From the NCBI GenBank assembly GCA_003255065.1, contig QAOA01006733.1, positions 82,992 to 146,991 on the forward strand: a DNA stretch of 64,000 nt, in the 5' to 3' direction. Below are positions 1-13,863 of the stretch, in pieces. The stretch's first letter is position 1, and every line of letters begins with the position of its first letter. The notes under the pieces are model-generated. The model saw only the letters and a list, made by a program, of their open reading frames with translations, searched no databases and was not told the DNA's origin. The stretch is from Cercis canadensis. Its lineage: Eukaryota; Streptophyta; Magnoliopsida; Fabales; Fabaceae. The position numbers and the translations under genes are program-made.

Positions 1-3000
1 TTTTTCCACAATGGCTGCAAAGTCCCCTTTTCACACAGTTTATACAGAGAAAAGTGAGAGATGGTGGCATGGGGAAGCTAGGTAAACTTAAGTATAAGAC
101 GACAATAATGTATGTGGTTTGGAACAGACTCATATGGGTTGGATCCACCATTGCTTTTGGTAGCCTTTCGCATCTTTGTCTAGCATAGTATAATGGATTA
201 GGGCAATCTCTTCCCTCAAAGTTTGTAAAAGCTTTGATTTTTGGTCCCCACAGATCTCCTCTTGTAGGTTCTTAAAAATAGCTCCTCATTTATAAAGTGA
301 AACTGGCAACTATATTGTTCAAAAAGGTACTGCATGCACTAAATTTTCTTGTTAATATATAATTGTAAGGAAGGTCTATTCTTGGAATCAGGAAAGTACT
401 TAGTTGGGTTTATGTTAGTTGGACCACTAATTTTTTTCCACCTGAAGAAAGAAAGAAAATGAAAAATCTGCTTAACTTTTTTTGCTGATATTTTTCTATT
501 GTAACTTAAATATCAAGTAGATTTCATATCTTTATTGACAAGAAGTAAAGGCACTTTAGAGAGTTTAATTTGACTGGAGACCACATGCTACAACTTAGAA
601 CTATCAGACTGAAAATTTGAAAAAAAAAAAAAAGCTAATTAGGTTATTATTGTACAATTGTTAATTTGGTAAAGCTTTTGAGATTGTATAATTTTGTGAA
701 GTTAAAATAAAAAGACTGAAAATGTAAAAGAGTTTACTTTGTGAATTTTGGGAAAATGGATGCAACTGCTAAATCTTTTTATGTTGTGTAACGCAATCTT
801 TATTGTATACTTAATTAATTTAAATTGTCAAATTAAAATTTTATTAGAGTTTCATAAAATTTTAAGGAACTGAATTAAACTCAAATTATAGCAAACATGA
901 AGAGTGAGATAAAAGAGTATATAGAAACATGGACAGATTCAATTGTTGCCCTAATAAGTTATTGTTCAAGGGAACATATATAGAATTGTTGCAATCCAAG
1001 CTCAACTGCTAGCATGAAATGAAACCATGCCTAACACAACCCCCACAATCCTGCATTACAAGGCAATTTTAGGAGAAAAAAAACACTTTGATTGCTCTCC
1101 TAAAATCGATTTTGGAGCTTGCCATATGCTAGTAGTAATTTGTACACTTTGCTGGAAAAACTTTTGTTTGGCTTCCATAAAGGCAGGAAAAACTTTCACA
1201 ATCATATAGTGAAGTCGATCGTGGATAAATCTCTTCCATTATGAGTATGTGACTTGTGAATTAGACGTTAGTTTTCAGCACATGTCCACTATCTTTTGTC
1301 TATTTTTTTGTTCTAATGTCAAGGAATATATCCCACCACTTTCAAGTAAACGAGTACCTTTTATTTTCCCCCACAAAACACCAATCAAAGTAGAGTACTA
1401 TTTTATAGGATATGGTCCGTATCAATTTCTCAGCAAAGTTCTTTTTCTAAGTCGAACAGGTATCAAAATTCGCTACTGCACTCACTTGAGTTGATCAATC
1501 AAACCCAGAATGTGAAAGAAATTCACTGTATTTTGAATGTGTGGTAATGGTGTTGGCTCATTTTGGAGGTCCTTGTCAGGTTTTGATGAATTGTGTGACT
1601 GCACTGAGGTGTTAAAGGTAATTGTCGAACGAAAGTAACAGAGAAGAAAGTGAAACTTATGCTCAAATTTTTGGAAAATATGATGCTATATATAATTAAT
1701 ATAATTAGAGTTAATGTACAATATTTTGCATACGAAACTCTTTTTAGCTAGATATAGGTATAAAGATGGTGAATAATTGTTAGTGTGCCAAAAGCCCTAG
1801 TCATGTAACTACATTAATTAGTTGAAACTAAAAGAGAAATTAGAAATAAAACTTTCTCATATAGCATTCCATTTTTCCTCTTTGTACTATATTGATCTTA
1901 CACTTTTTGAGACAATACTCCACATGCATAGGCATGCACATGATTTTGTGCCTAAACTATGGGTCTATAGTCTTAATTCAGAGAGTGACTTTACTGATGA
2001 ACGAATCTAGGCATGATAGTCTAAGTTAAATTGGGAAATTGGATTTGAAACATTCCCTCAACTTCCCTTCCAATAATTCATGTGGGATTGGAAGGCTGAG
2101 CTAAATGATTGATGAGAACATATATAGTTTCCAGAGTAACTTCTGCAGTTTAACATTAATTAGGTGATCAACATAAAGATGTTAGATTCAAATTCCTTTT
2201 TTTTTTTTTGTGGTAATTCAAATTCTACTAAAGTTTCAATTTTTTTTATTGAATCAAAAAAAGAATTGATTGTTCCAAGTTCAACATGAGTACTGCTTTT
2301 AAGAAAAATGATCAAGATGAAACAATTACTTGTTTATATTCATTGAGAGAGAAAGAGCACTTACTATGAATGCTTGTGATAGTTAGCAATCTTTTCTTTG
2401 CTTAAAAACAAAGTTCTAAGAGAGGTACTTTTTTGTTTGTGTTTATTAGGCATCTAAAAGGAAAAGAAAAATCGTGTTAGTATCATTTCTATTTTCATTA
2501 ATATGAATTATTGCTTCTTTATTGTTTGGTCCGTGAAAGCTTACCGTTTTGGACCATGGTTAATCATGGTAATTGCACTTGCCTCTCTAAGCAAAGGCAC
2601 TTAACTAATACTCAAAAAGTTGCAAAGACCAACTAATTACCAGTAAACCCTTTTATGCTTCTTTACGACGAACATGTATTCTAGCTATGTTTCAGTCATA
2701 ATTTATTCTTGCTCCTCCTATACAACATTATAACCCATGTTTCTACCAAACACAAAAGAGAAAAGAGGCTCAACAGTTTTCACACATTCATCCCCCAACA
2801 TAGGGGTGACATGTAGCATCAAGTATAATACACAATCATAGCTAGGCAGACAAATCTAGCTACCTATGTTAGACAATACAGCAACCCAAGCTCATGAGAA
2901 TAACTTGTCACAAATTTCCTAAATGGTGGACAGTAAGTCTAGAGAAAAAATTGGTCAACAATGATGTGATTTGGCGAAAAAAAGAAAAAGCAATGGATAT

Positions 3001-3025
3001 GATACTACTCCACAACTTTATACAT
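1..3025. other. Intergenic, no gene recognised
   Basis: AT-rich plant intergenic DNA. The open frames here are short (60-81 codons), lack recognisable domains and show no splice-linked partners, so I call no gene. I saw no tRNA, rRNA or convincing transposon end. Confidence 0.6.
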
Positions 3026-3033
3026 TTCATTTA

Positions 3034-3310
3034 GGGGTGCTAAACTATATTTCTAAATATTATATAAGTCAACATTTTTAGTTTTTTACACAGTTTTAAT
3101 TCTATATTATATAAATTTAGCACAGTTGACATAATTTAAATTTTATTAAATAAATATTTGGGCTATATTAAAAAAATTTAAATAAGTTTAGCAAAATTTA
3201 AATTATATCAATTATGTTAGATTGATATAATATAGAACTAAAATTGTGTAAAAAAAAAAAAACTAAGATATAACTTATGTCACATCTAAAAAGTATAGCA
3301 TAACACCCTC
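3034..3310. mobile_element. hAT-like foldback MITE, 277 bp
   Basis: The ends form an imperfect inverted repeat: GGGGTGCTAAAC on the left, and the right end read in reverse starts GAGGGTGTTATGC. The inner arms also pair (a TTTTTACACAGTTTTA stretch on the left against TAAAATTGTGTAAAAA on the right). The element is bracketed by TTCATTTA at 3026-3033 and 3311-3318, a perfect 8-bp target duplication, which is the hAT size. It is non-coding, so it must have been mobilised in trans. Confidence 0.75.
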
Positions 3311-3318
3311 TTCATTTA

Positions 3319-5228
3319 TATTTACAATCCTTCATACTCTATACATTTCACATCACTTAAATTTTACTAGACTCATCTAATCTTTAACTAATTAAACTAT
3401 AGTTTTTTTTTTTATTTGTAAGAGCAAAAGTTTATACCCCAACAATCATTTATTTTGACCAAGCAAACCTAATATTTGAACATTTCATTGCCTGCAGGCA
3501 GCATCCATGCATAAATGGAAGGCAGGTAGTAATTGTAATGTGACTAGCTAGGGCTTCCTTTCCTATTTCCACTTGGGTGACAACCATGATTTCATTTACA
3601 AGCAGTCCTCACTGTTTACCAAACCTATCCTGCATGTACACATTAGCTTTTAGAAACTACCTATCCTCTAAACTCTATTTTAAAGCCTAAGCATGCAAGT
3701 TTAGGGCCACTTAGCATATCTTATACTGTTGAGTGCCTTTTCCACTAGTGGAAACGAGTGGCATGCAGCAGTTTTTTGTGGAACTAATAGGGCTATTGAA
3801 AGTAATCTATTTGGGAATAAAAGGTAACGAGGAGAGAAAAAATGATTATCTGTCCCATTGTTATCTAGTTTTGAATTTAGGGTCATTGATTTGATATCAC
3901 TTAGTGACCTATATTGTGTAGATACACCACACTGCAAATGTGGGACCCCTTTTGGAATGGGGTATATATATAATTATCTTAATGTCTAACAACAACCCAC
4001 ATGTGACATGGAAGAATTGGTAGTGAGAATTGAGTACACCTTAAATTCAAGAGTTATTTTGACTCTACCTTACTATTGTTGTTTTTGTTTTGGCTATCAA
4101 CCTACTTTAATACTAGAGGGTTCTTTAAAGAATTTAGCTTTGGTGGGTAGTTGGCTGTTATTATCTTCGGTGGTGCATTAACAAAAACCTAACCAACGAC
4201 AAGTAACTAATTAAAAGGTTTTAACGAAGTGTAGTACTAAATTTGTTTGAGTTTAAATTTTGAGAGCTGTTATTTTTCTATTTGATTTTGTTAATGTCAC
4301 ATCTTATTTAATGTTTAAATATAATATAGATTAATTTACTCTCATTTACTTATCAAAAAAAATTACTCTCATTTAATATAGAAATTTTTTAGTCAAAGTT
4401 TAAAAATTTTCATATTAATTAAGGATAATTTAGTCTATATAATATTTAGATATTAAATAGAGTGTGATATTAACAAAATTGAATGTGAAAATAGCGGCTC
4501 CCTAAATTTATTCTACGATCAATATAAAATTATATATTATTATCATTAAACACAAAAAGTATCAGGTTAATAAAGTAACTAATTAAAATGTTTTACTCAT
4601 AATAAATAATTTTAATAATTTTTCATACATAACATCACGAAGTTTAATGAGTCAAATAGAAAAATAATCACTCCCACAACTATATAAGTAATCATTAAAA
4701 AAATTATCCAAGTGACACTTATGTTTATCCATATATATATATATATATATATGATACTATCTAAAATATATATTTGAGACTTCCAAGAATATAAAAATTT
4801 TAATTCTCGGGTATCTTCAAATTCCATATACAAGTACTGAAAAATAATGGGATGTCTTACTTACTATAAAAATACAGACACATCAAATGTCTAAATTAAT
4901 TTGTATGTATTGTTCGAACAAAAAAATTGGACAGTAGAAATAGATATAATATATAGAACTAATAAAAGTTGGAATTTAATTTTGGATAAAAATTACTGAA
5001 TTAATTGATGCTATTAATATTTTAATCTCATAATGCTAATAATCATACCTTACTACAGAATAAATATAATTTTTTGATTGAATGACCACGTAGTTATAAT
5101 TCTTTGGTTTTTAAAAATTATTCAAAAATTGGTTTTGTCATTCTCCAAAAGACAATTTTGAACACAACAATTAGTGACTTAAGACAAATCTATTAATATA
5201 TCTAAAAGAGGTATATTTCTCTGCTAGT
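3319..5228. other. Intergenic, no gene recognised
   Basis: AT-rich sequence. The short frames of up to 78 codons have no recognisable domain. The only notable structure is the AT dinucleotide run at 4731-4752. Confidence 0.55.
4731..4752. repeat. (AT)11 microsatellite
   Basis: Uninterrupted AT dinucleotide run read directly from the sequence. It is likely to be polymorphic in length. Confidence 0.9.
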
Positions 5229-5602
5229 AATGCTATCTAAGCTATTGTACTAGTGTTCTTCTTTCTATTATTTTTTCTGTTTTTCTTTTTTCTCTCTGTT
5301 TAATTAATTGCTCGTGCATGACATAAATTTGCAACTAGTAAAATTGGTAATCGTAAGACTTGGGGCTTCCCATATGAAGGCAAAAACCCTTGTCATTGGG
5401 AGCAAACACAATTNAATGCTATCTAAGCTATTGTACTAGTGTTCTTCTTTCTATTATTTTTCTGTTTTTCTTTTTTCTCTCTGTTTAATTAATTGTTCGT
5501 GCATGACATGAATTTGCAACTAGTAAAATTAGTAATCGTAAGACTTGGGGCTTCCCATATAAAGGCAAAAAAAACCCTTGTCATTGGGAGCAAACACAAT
5601 TT
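5229..5602. repeat. Direct duplication either side of a single N
   Basis: 5229-5413 and 5415-5602 are near-identical direct copies, both beginning AATGCTATCTAAGC and ending near AGCAAACACAATT, separated by one N at 5414. A few substitutions and small indels distinguish them. The placement on an N suggests two contig ends or two haplotypes placed end to end rather than a biological tandem duplication. Confidence 0.85.
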
Positions 5603-8600
5603 ATAAACTATACACAAATTACATGTGCCGTAGATTTTTAGTCTAACATAAGAAAAAATTAAATAGAACCATCAACTATGTTGTTAATTAGTGTTCAGTT
5701 TGGGACCAAAAATTTGTGTAGATAATTTTTCCTCGGTTGATACTTTCAAAATATACCCAGTTTCAATTAGTTAGCTCCTCATCTTAAATGTTGTGTTTGT
5801 GACTGAGACTCTGGTCCCCCACAAAACCCAGTGGTATTCTACCAATTTAATGGAAGTCACGAGAGAATTTAGTTCTGTGTTTCTTTTTAAATTCCATTCA
5901 CCTATCTCTGCAGTAACCATTTGAATTTTGACCTTGACCTATCTCTAAACACAAACATATATTAACTAGATTCGAGTAACGTCGGTGGTAGCCATTGATA
6001 ATTTTAACAACTTCCTCTGTATAATCTGCATTCAAAGCATGCAGAACCTTGCACTATTGGCAACCCTGCACAGAGGCATAACTATCATTCTGCAAATTAA
6101 GCTGAGACATAACTGCTTCCTCAGCGTGAATGCAGTTTTGTAATAATTCAGATGACACTCCAATATTGAATTTCAGCATAAACTTTGAAAGTGACTACAC
6201 AAAGCTCTTTGGTTGGTAGGAAGCTGGCATTCCATTTCAATTTTGTTTCTACTTATTTTGTTCAATATATTGTCATAAAGTTTAAATATAAACAAAAGAA
6301 TTATATATGTAAATAAAATAATCACATAGTGCTGATAGATATTTTAGTTTTTCACCCGAGATGATAGGCACTTGCTTAGAAAACATGTGTCTTTAAAATT
6401 TCTTGGTCTTTGCTCTGAAGTATTAAAATTTGAGAATAATTATCCCTTATTTTTTTAAATTTTTATTCAAAAATTCAAGTAATTATTTATTTGGAGCTCC
6501 TTTTTCTTAATGCCTTTTAATAAGATATGATTTAATTTCAAGTTTCTTTTTTTGGCCATATAAAGCTAAATTTTCTAACTGTGAATATAAAGGTGAAAAA
6601 CATTACTAGTTGAAGATACTAAAAATCCTATTTAATATATACATGGTATCATAGAAATCCTAATTATTTAGATCACCAAAAAATTTGAATTTGATAAAAA
6701 ATTTTGATTAGAGATATAACACCACAACGCATATTAAGTTTTTTTATAGACCCTAGATCATGAAAATTGCTCGGGTCTTATAGGCAATATATGGCGACTA
6801 ATCCATTGCTCATGATTAATGAAAATAACTAATCAATATGTTTTATTCTTTTATACTTTTAGTTACGACTCTAAGCTTGAATATAAAAATCAGAATAGAT
6901 ACAATAAGTAGGAGTTTAAGAAAATAGTGCAATTTCACTGGAAAAATATACATAATTATGATATTATTAAATTAAAATATTCTTCTTTCTTTGATAAAAT
7001 ATTAAATTGGCATCTTATAGTATTGAAAATATTAAAAACTCATCCATATGATCCAATTTTATCATTCATTAAATTCACATTACTCTCTTATCATTTTTTT
7101 TTACCAAAATCATCCATGCATATGTTCTACTATCTACAGTAAATTTTCTAAAGTATCCTTTTTTTAGTCAAATACTACAAAATCTTCCTGTAAAATTTCA
7201 TTTTTTAATTACTGTGCAAGTATAACCAGTGGCAATTGTGTCAGAGAGGGCTTGTTTTCTATGCGCGTGCGACTATTCGTCTTATAGCGGCAGTGTAATC
7301 CCCGGTTATAAGAAGCTGACGATTTGGCCACTGCTGAAACTGGAATGAAGCAGAAGCTTTTGGGGTTCTTATAATGGCTAAGAAATAAAAACATAAGCCA
7401 TTTGTAGTAAAATAGAATGTTTATAATAATTTCCACGGAAAATAGAATCCCGTGGATTTAGTGGGGATTCCAAATCCTGTAGAAAATTTGTTGTAAAAAA
7501 GGAAAATTTTGGAACCATGTGACTTTTTTTAACTATTGGTCCTTTGACTTACGCATGTAACTAAGAAGAAACTGCCTCTGCTTTCACAAACCCCCAAGTC
7601 TGCAATTTTCATCTGTTTGTCTCTCTGTTTTAATGCATTTTGTATTTACCCCATGGAAACTGCAGGACTGTAAAAACAGTGTCTGCAAAATCTTGCTCTT
7701 AAAAATTTCCTTCCAATAATAATAAAAATTCAACAGATTCAAATAAGTTGATTACTTCCCACTAATCCTTTTAAAAAAGTTAATTTAAATATATGAAAAT
7801 AGTTATAAGACACTATTTTAGGTTAATGTTTGAGATTTTATATTTTTTTTTTTGCCATGAGAGAATATTAGATATAAATTGATTACTTCATTACTGAATC
7901 CCATATGATTGTGAAAAAGATATTCTATTTGTTTTTGATATTTTGTCATTAATTGATTTGAGCTCAATGGCTTGCAATTCCATTTAAATGAACATGTAGA
8001 ATTTATGGGACATTATTATTTTATAGTGATATTTCAGCAAACTCCATGTTCAAAGTAGCCATCTTTCCCCAAAAGAAATGAACAAAGCACAAGGCCTTAA
8101 TTTGAACGCCAAGGTTAACTACCATGATTTTGTGTGAATCGATTACTTTTAAATTTGCAAATTGATCATTAGAAAATGTGTATGGTTGGGTAGATATTCT
8201 ACATTGACATTTTGGGAAGGCAAAATATGTAACAGAGATTTTATAGTATTATATGTGTATATCATATCATACTGATATGGTAAGCATTTATTATGAAAAC
8301 TTAATTTTTATAATTTATTGAATATAAAATATAATTTATTTTATTCTCTTAAATAAATTTAAAAATTATTGACTTGATATTGTTAACTACACATGTCATT
8401 CACATATTAAATATTTTAATGTGACATGACATACTTCTTACGTACCAAAAATATTTTAGAAACTTCTAATATGTAATAGGTAATATTTTAATTTGCCTTA
8501 GAAAAACAAGAACAGGTTCCCTAATTAATGGAGCACAACGTAAACTCATGAAAAAAAAAAAACCCTCTATAATGTTTATTAGTTTAAGACAATTATTACT

Positions 8601-10316
8601 AAGTTATTCAAATAACAAATAATTATAAGTGAGTTACTTAAAAAAGATTCATAATTATTGTTAAATTTTTAGAATTGACCATTTATTAGTATATGATGAT
8701 AATTAATAAGCAAAAGACAAATTTAAAAACTTAATAATAATTATAATTCACCTGAATATTATTTTATTTTTGAGTGATTTATCTAAATTATTTATGATTT
8801 AAACGACCCAACAATATATGTTTCTATTAATTAATTATTTTTTTAAAAAAATTGATTTGGATTCAAACGAAATGAGTGAGGAAAGAGGAAAAATTAGCGG
8901 GAAAAAGAGAACCGCTGGACAAGTAAATATTATTTATACAATACCTCTGGCTATGAAAAATGACGTCGTTTTCTGTGTTGACTGAACTTGACTAATTGCC
9001 GTTTTATTGAAATCTCCGCCACAGTCGCTGCCGTCTCTGAAATCTGAAACATAACCGTAGACAGCAACAGTCACCGGTCCCTTGCCCGTGACCCCCATTC
9101 TGCCTTCATGCCAAACAAACTCAACATCATAGCTTGTTATATACCATTACAATATTACTAGTTTATGCTATATTTTCTTACACTAAATGACAGCTTGATT
9201 TCGCATAATTTGAGCAGTGTAAAAAAAAAATTCATAAATTTAATTTAACTTTAATTGTTTTAACTGCAATTTTTTTTTTTGTTTTTATAGAGTTAAATTT
9301 TTTACTTAAAAATACAAAAATTAAACTTAAAATTTTAAATTTTTAAAAAAAATTATTAAACTAATTATATTGTGTGAAATAATATTATTTATATATCATC
9401 TCACATTGTATAAATATAATTTCATCTGAATTTAACAGATTCATCAAATTTTTTTTGATATAGTTTAAATAATATCATCTCTGCCAATGTGAGGTAGTGT
9501 GGCATAAAATAAATATGTAATAAATATCTTTATTTCACACAAATATAAATACTCTTACTTTTTTTTAAAATTGCATACTATGTCTCAATTGCACTAGATA
9601 TAGTAAAATTTACACTAAATTCCTTTTAGGGTCTTTGGTCAAAGCTATTTCACAAATAGTCAACTTCACAAATTTTGCACTCAATTTTTTCCATACTATA
9701 CGTATGACTAACCTTCACTCTATTTCAAATGAAAAACATTTTATTATAATATTATAATAAAATGTTATGGGAATGACCCTATTATTTGAGTACCCTTGGT
9801 TGGTGCTATAGGTCATAACCAAAATGTTATGGGAATGACCCTATTTAATCTCATCAAAACCAAATTAGATAAGTAATTTAGGTTGTAGACCAAATGATTA
9901 TAATGCTCTCTTCTTAAAAAGATGAAATTATATTTGAGACATTCTTTTAATTTAACATAAAAAGAAATTCTCAAAATCTTAATTTACATAAAATTATAAT
10001 TATGCGTGTTTTAAAAATAAAACTCCTGAAATAAAAATTATTTGTCGTAAAATTTTAGATATATTTAATTATTTTTTTTAAAATTGTCACACTATAGTAT
10101 ACTAATTTTTTTCTTTTTTTTTTGTGGAATGAANTAATTTAATCAGAACATTATTAGAAGTCATTAGAAGATAATGATATGATAGTGTCATCAACCATCA
10201 AATCTCACTAACATTCCAAAAATTAAGCACAAAAACAAAAATCCACTCTTTGCCAACTCACACTTATTTGTTTTTGAAGAACCAATTAAGGACTCACTAG
10301 TCGCTAGTACTCAGTA
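5603..10316. other. Intergenic upstream of the first receptor gene
   Basis: AT-rich DNA with no supported gene. A more GC-rich stretch at about 8950-9115 contains TGACGTCG, a bZIP-type ACGT core, and could be a distal regulatory or old element fragment about 1.4 kb upstream of the receptor gene. A single N lies at 10134, without an obvious flanking duplication. Confidence 0.5.
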
Positions 10317-10492
10317 GCTCTCTCTCTCTCTCATTTTCTCTGTGTCGTGCGTGCAGAAGAGCACTCAAATACCGTCTCTGTTTCTCTCCCTCTCTTCCAT
10401 TTGCGAGATAAATTCACAGCAGAAGCCCCACATTCTCTTCAACTCACTCTGTTTCCCAGAAGCAGAGAGAGAGAGAGCCACCATTGCCAGCC
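10317..10492 (+). promoter_or_regulatory. Probable 5' leader with CT microsatellite
   Basis: A CT dinucleotide run at about 10317-10333 is followed by a pyrimidine-rich stretch and a GA run at about 10466-10476, ending at the receptor ATG. There is no upstream ATG between the CT run and the start codon. CT-rich tracts near transcription starts are common in plant promoters. I could not place a TATA box, so the transcription start is inferred only loosely. Confidence 0.45.
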
Positions 10493-13400
10493 ATGCTTCC
10501 CCTTCTCCTCCTCCTCTGCTTCCTCTTCCCACCACCCACCACTCTCTCCCTCAACCAAGAAGGCCTCTATCTCCACCACTTCAAGCTCTCCATTGACGAT
10601 CCCGACTCCTCCCTCTCCTCCTGGAACCAACGCGACAACTTCCCCTGTAACTGGACCGGCGTCAACTGCGACCCGACAACACTTTCCGTCACCAACCTCG
10701 ACCTCTCCAACACCAACATCGCTGGTCCATTTCCCGCTTCCATTCTCTGCAACCTCGAAAACCTTACCTCCATTACCCTCTTCAACAACTCCATCAACTC
10801 CACCCTCCCTCTTGATATCTACCTCTGTCGCAACCTCGTTCATCTCGACCTTTCCCAGAACCTCCTCACCGGTGCTCTCCCCCACTCCTTATCCGAGCTC
10901 CCCAATCTCAAGTACCTCGACTTAACAGGTAACAACTTCTCGGGTCAAATACCTGATTCGTTTGGCCGCTTTCAGAAGCTCGAGGTTCTCTCCCTTGTTT
11001 ACAATCTCCTAGATGGAACAATACCCGCTTCTCTCGGAAACATTACGACCCTGAAGATGCTAAATCTCTCTTACAACCCGTTATTTCCGGGTCGGATCCC
11101 GCCGGAACTCGGGAACCTGACGAATCTCGAGGTACTGTGGTTGACCCAGTGTAACCTGGTTGGAGTAATACCTGACTCTCTTGGGAAGCTCAAGAATCTC
11201 AAGGATTTAGACCTGGCGTTAAACAATCTATATGGGTCGATTCCGAGTTCTCTCACTGAGTTAACCAATGTGACTCAGATTGAACTGTATAATAACTCGT
11301 TGTCCGGTGAGTTGCCTCGGGGAATGTCGAAACTCACTGCATTGAGGCTTCTCGACGCGTCTATGAATCATTTGACAGGGACGATTCCCGACGAGTTGTG
11401 TCAGTTGCCGTTGGAGAGCCTCAACCTTTACGAGAATCGGTTTGAGGGAGAGTTGCCGGAGAGCATAGCAAACTCGCCGAATCTCTATGAACTGAGGTTG
11501 TTCGGGAACAGACTCACCGGGAAGTTGCCGGAAAATCTCGGCAAGAATTCGCCTTTGAGATGGTTGGATGTTTCGAGCAATAACTTCTGGGGTGAAATTC
11601 CGGCGACGTTGTGTGATCATGGGAAGTTGGAGGAGATTCTGATGATATTCAACAAATTTTCTGGGGAGATCCCGGCGACATTGGGCACGTGTCTGACTTT
11701 GACGCGGGTTCGACTCGGTTCAAACCGGCTTTCCGGCGAAGTTCCGGAGGGTATGTGGGGACTTCCACATGTTTATCTGCTTGAGCTTGTGGATAACTTG
11801 TTCTCTGGTTCAATCGGGAGGACGATTGCCGGCGCCGGCAATCTGTCGCTGTTGATTTTATCGAGGAACAACTTCACGGGAACGATTCCCGATGAGATTG
11901 GATGGTTGGATAATCTTGTGGAATTTTCCGGGAATGATAATAAGCTTAGTGGGTTACTGCCTCAGAGTATTGTGAATCTTGGGCAGCTGGGGATTCTTAA
12001 TCTTCATAACAATAAACTTTCTGGGCAGCTTCCAAAGGGGATTCGATCATGGAAGAAGCTCAATGAGCTGAATTTGGCAAATAACGAGATTGGTGGGAAT
12101 ATTCCTGATGAAATTGGGAGTTTGTCTGTTCTTAATTTTCTTGATCTTTCTCAGAATCAGTTTTCTGGGAAAATTCCTCTGGGGTTGCAGAGTTTGAAGC
12201 TCAATCAGCTCAATTTGTCCTATAATCGACTTTCTGGAGAACTTCCTCCTCTGTTGTCTAAGGACATGTACAAGAGTAGCTTTCTGGGTAATCCTGGTTT
12301 ATGTGGGGATATAAAAGGTCTATGTGATAGCAGAAGTGAAGCTAAAGCTGCAGGTTATGTTTGGTTGCTGAGAACTATCTTCGTTGTTGCCACTTTGGTG
12401 TTTGTCATTGGTGTTGTATGGTTCTATTTCAAGTATAGAAATTTCAAGAGAGCAAGAGCTATTGATAAGTCAAAATGGACATTGATGTCATTCCATAAAC
12501 TGGGTTTTAGTGAAAATGAGATTTTGGATTGCCTTGATGAAGATAATGTGATAGGGACTGGATCATCTGGGAAAGTTTACAAGGTTGTACTTGGCAGTGG
12601 GGAGATTGTTGCCGTAAAGAAGCTATGGAGTGGGATAAAAAAGGAAATAGATAGTGGGGATATTGAAAAGGGTCAGGTTCAAGACAGTGTTTTTGATGCT
12701 GAGGTTGAAACTTTGGGCAAAATTAGGCACAAGAACATTGTCAAGCTATGGTGTTGCTGCACCACAAGGGACTGCAAGCTCTTGGTTTATGAATACATGG
12801 CAAATGGTAGTCTTGGTGATTTGCTGCATAGCAGTAAAGGAGGGTTGTTGGAATGGCCAACGAGGTATAAGATTGCTCTAGATGCAGCAGAAGGGCTATC
12901 TTATCTGCATCATGACTGTGTTCCCGCAATTGTTCATAGAGATGTGAAATCCAACAATATCTTGTTGGATGGGGACTATGGTGCACGGGTTGCCGATTTC
13001 GGAGTAGCTAAGGTTGTCGAATCCACTGGCAAGGGAACAAAATCCATGTCTTTCATAGCTGGGTCATGTGGATACATTGCACCAGGTTAGTCACCATATT
13101 TTTTTGCTTTTTGCTTATTTCTAAACTTATTTGGATGACTCTGAGGTACCTTTAGTATAAATACTTAATGCTTAATTCTTAATTTAGGTGTGTGTCTTGG
13201 TTATTATACGTTTGTAGCCTTTTATTTAGAACTTAGGCTGCACTTGGCACATCAAGCATACATGGAACATCCATGTCGGAGAATGCCCTAGTTGTAACTG
13301 AGAATCAAGTTGCTTGTGGCATACTAAATGTATGAAATGTGAATACTATGTTGTCATAGTATACTTTAACTAGCATATTTGGATTGTCTTATGCAAGAAT

Positions 13401-13863
13401 TATAGCTTTCATGTCCAGTTTTGTATTCTGTTTGGAGTCAAATTGACTTGATCCTTTTATTTTTATGGCAGAATATGCATACACTCTTAGAGTGAATGAA
13501 AAGAGCGACATATACAGTTTTGGCGTTGTCATACTTGAGTTGGTTACTGGAAAACGCCCTGTGGACCCCGAGTTCGGGGAAAAAGACTTGGTTAAGTGGG
13601 TCTGCACCACCTTGGATCAGAAAGGTGTGGATCATATTCTTGACCCCAAGCTTGATTCATGTTTCAAAGAAGAAATCTGCAAGGTCCTCAACATTGGCCT
13701 CCATTGCACTAACCCTCTCCCAATCAACCGTCCCTCGATGAGAAGAGTGGTGAAGATGTTGCAAGAGGTGGGTGCAGACAACCAAACAAAGCCTGCCAAG
13801 AAAGATGGAAAATTGTCACCTTATTACTATGATGATGCCTCAGATCATGGAAGTGTAGCTTGA
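10493..13863 (+). CDS. HSL1: HAESA-LIKE 1 type LRR receptor-like kinase, intact copy
   Basis: Two exons, 10493-13085 and 13472-13863, joined across a GT-AG intron (CCAG/GTTAGT to GGCAG/AA), give 994 aa, close to the roughly 1000 aa of HAESA and HSL1. Order: signal peptide (leucine-rich, about 1-19), N-terminal cap with paired cysteines (PCNWTGVNC), about 20 leucine-rich repeats, C-terminal cap (NPGLCGD), one membrane helix near 620-645, then a kinase. Kinase landmarks: GTGSSGKVYK near 688, VAVKK, HRDVKSNN near 814, DFG near 833, GSCGYIAPE. The tail ends GKLSPYYYDDASDHGSVA, as in HSL1. This plasma-membrane receptor family perceives IDA/CLE-type peptides with SERK co-receptors in abscission and related processes (family knowledge). 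The start is the ATG at 10493; an in-frame TTG lies 9 bases upstream. The tail and ectodomain distinguish it from the two downstream paralogues. Confidence 0.93.

Noticed and set aside
1027..2010. Short plus-strand frames as small genes
   Set aside because: 60-81 codons in AT-rich DNA without domains, splice partners or promoter signals; expected by chance.
10484..10492. Receptor protein starting at 10484
   Set aside because: That codon is TTG. The first ATG in frame is 10493 and gives a normal signal peptide; there is no reason to invoke a non-ATG start. The same applies to 45741, also a TTG.
13060..13075. Cys in GSCGYIAPE of the first receptor as a damaging change
   Set aside because: From memory, HAESA and HSL1 carry Cys here, so the first copy is probably canonical and the Tyr and Leu of the other two are the derived states.
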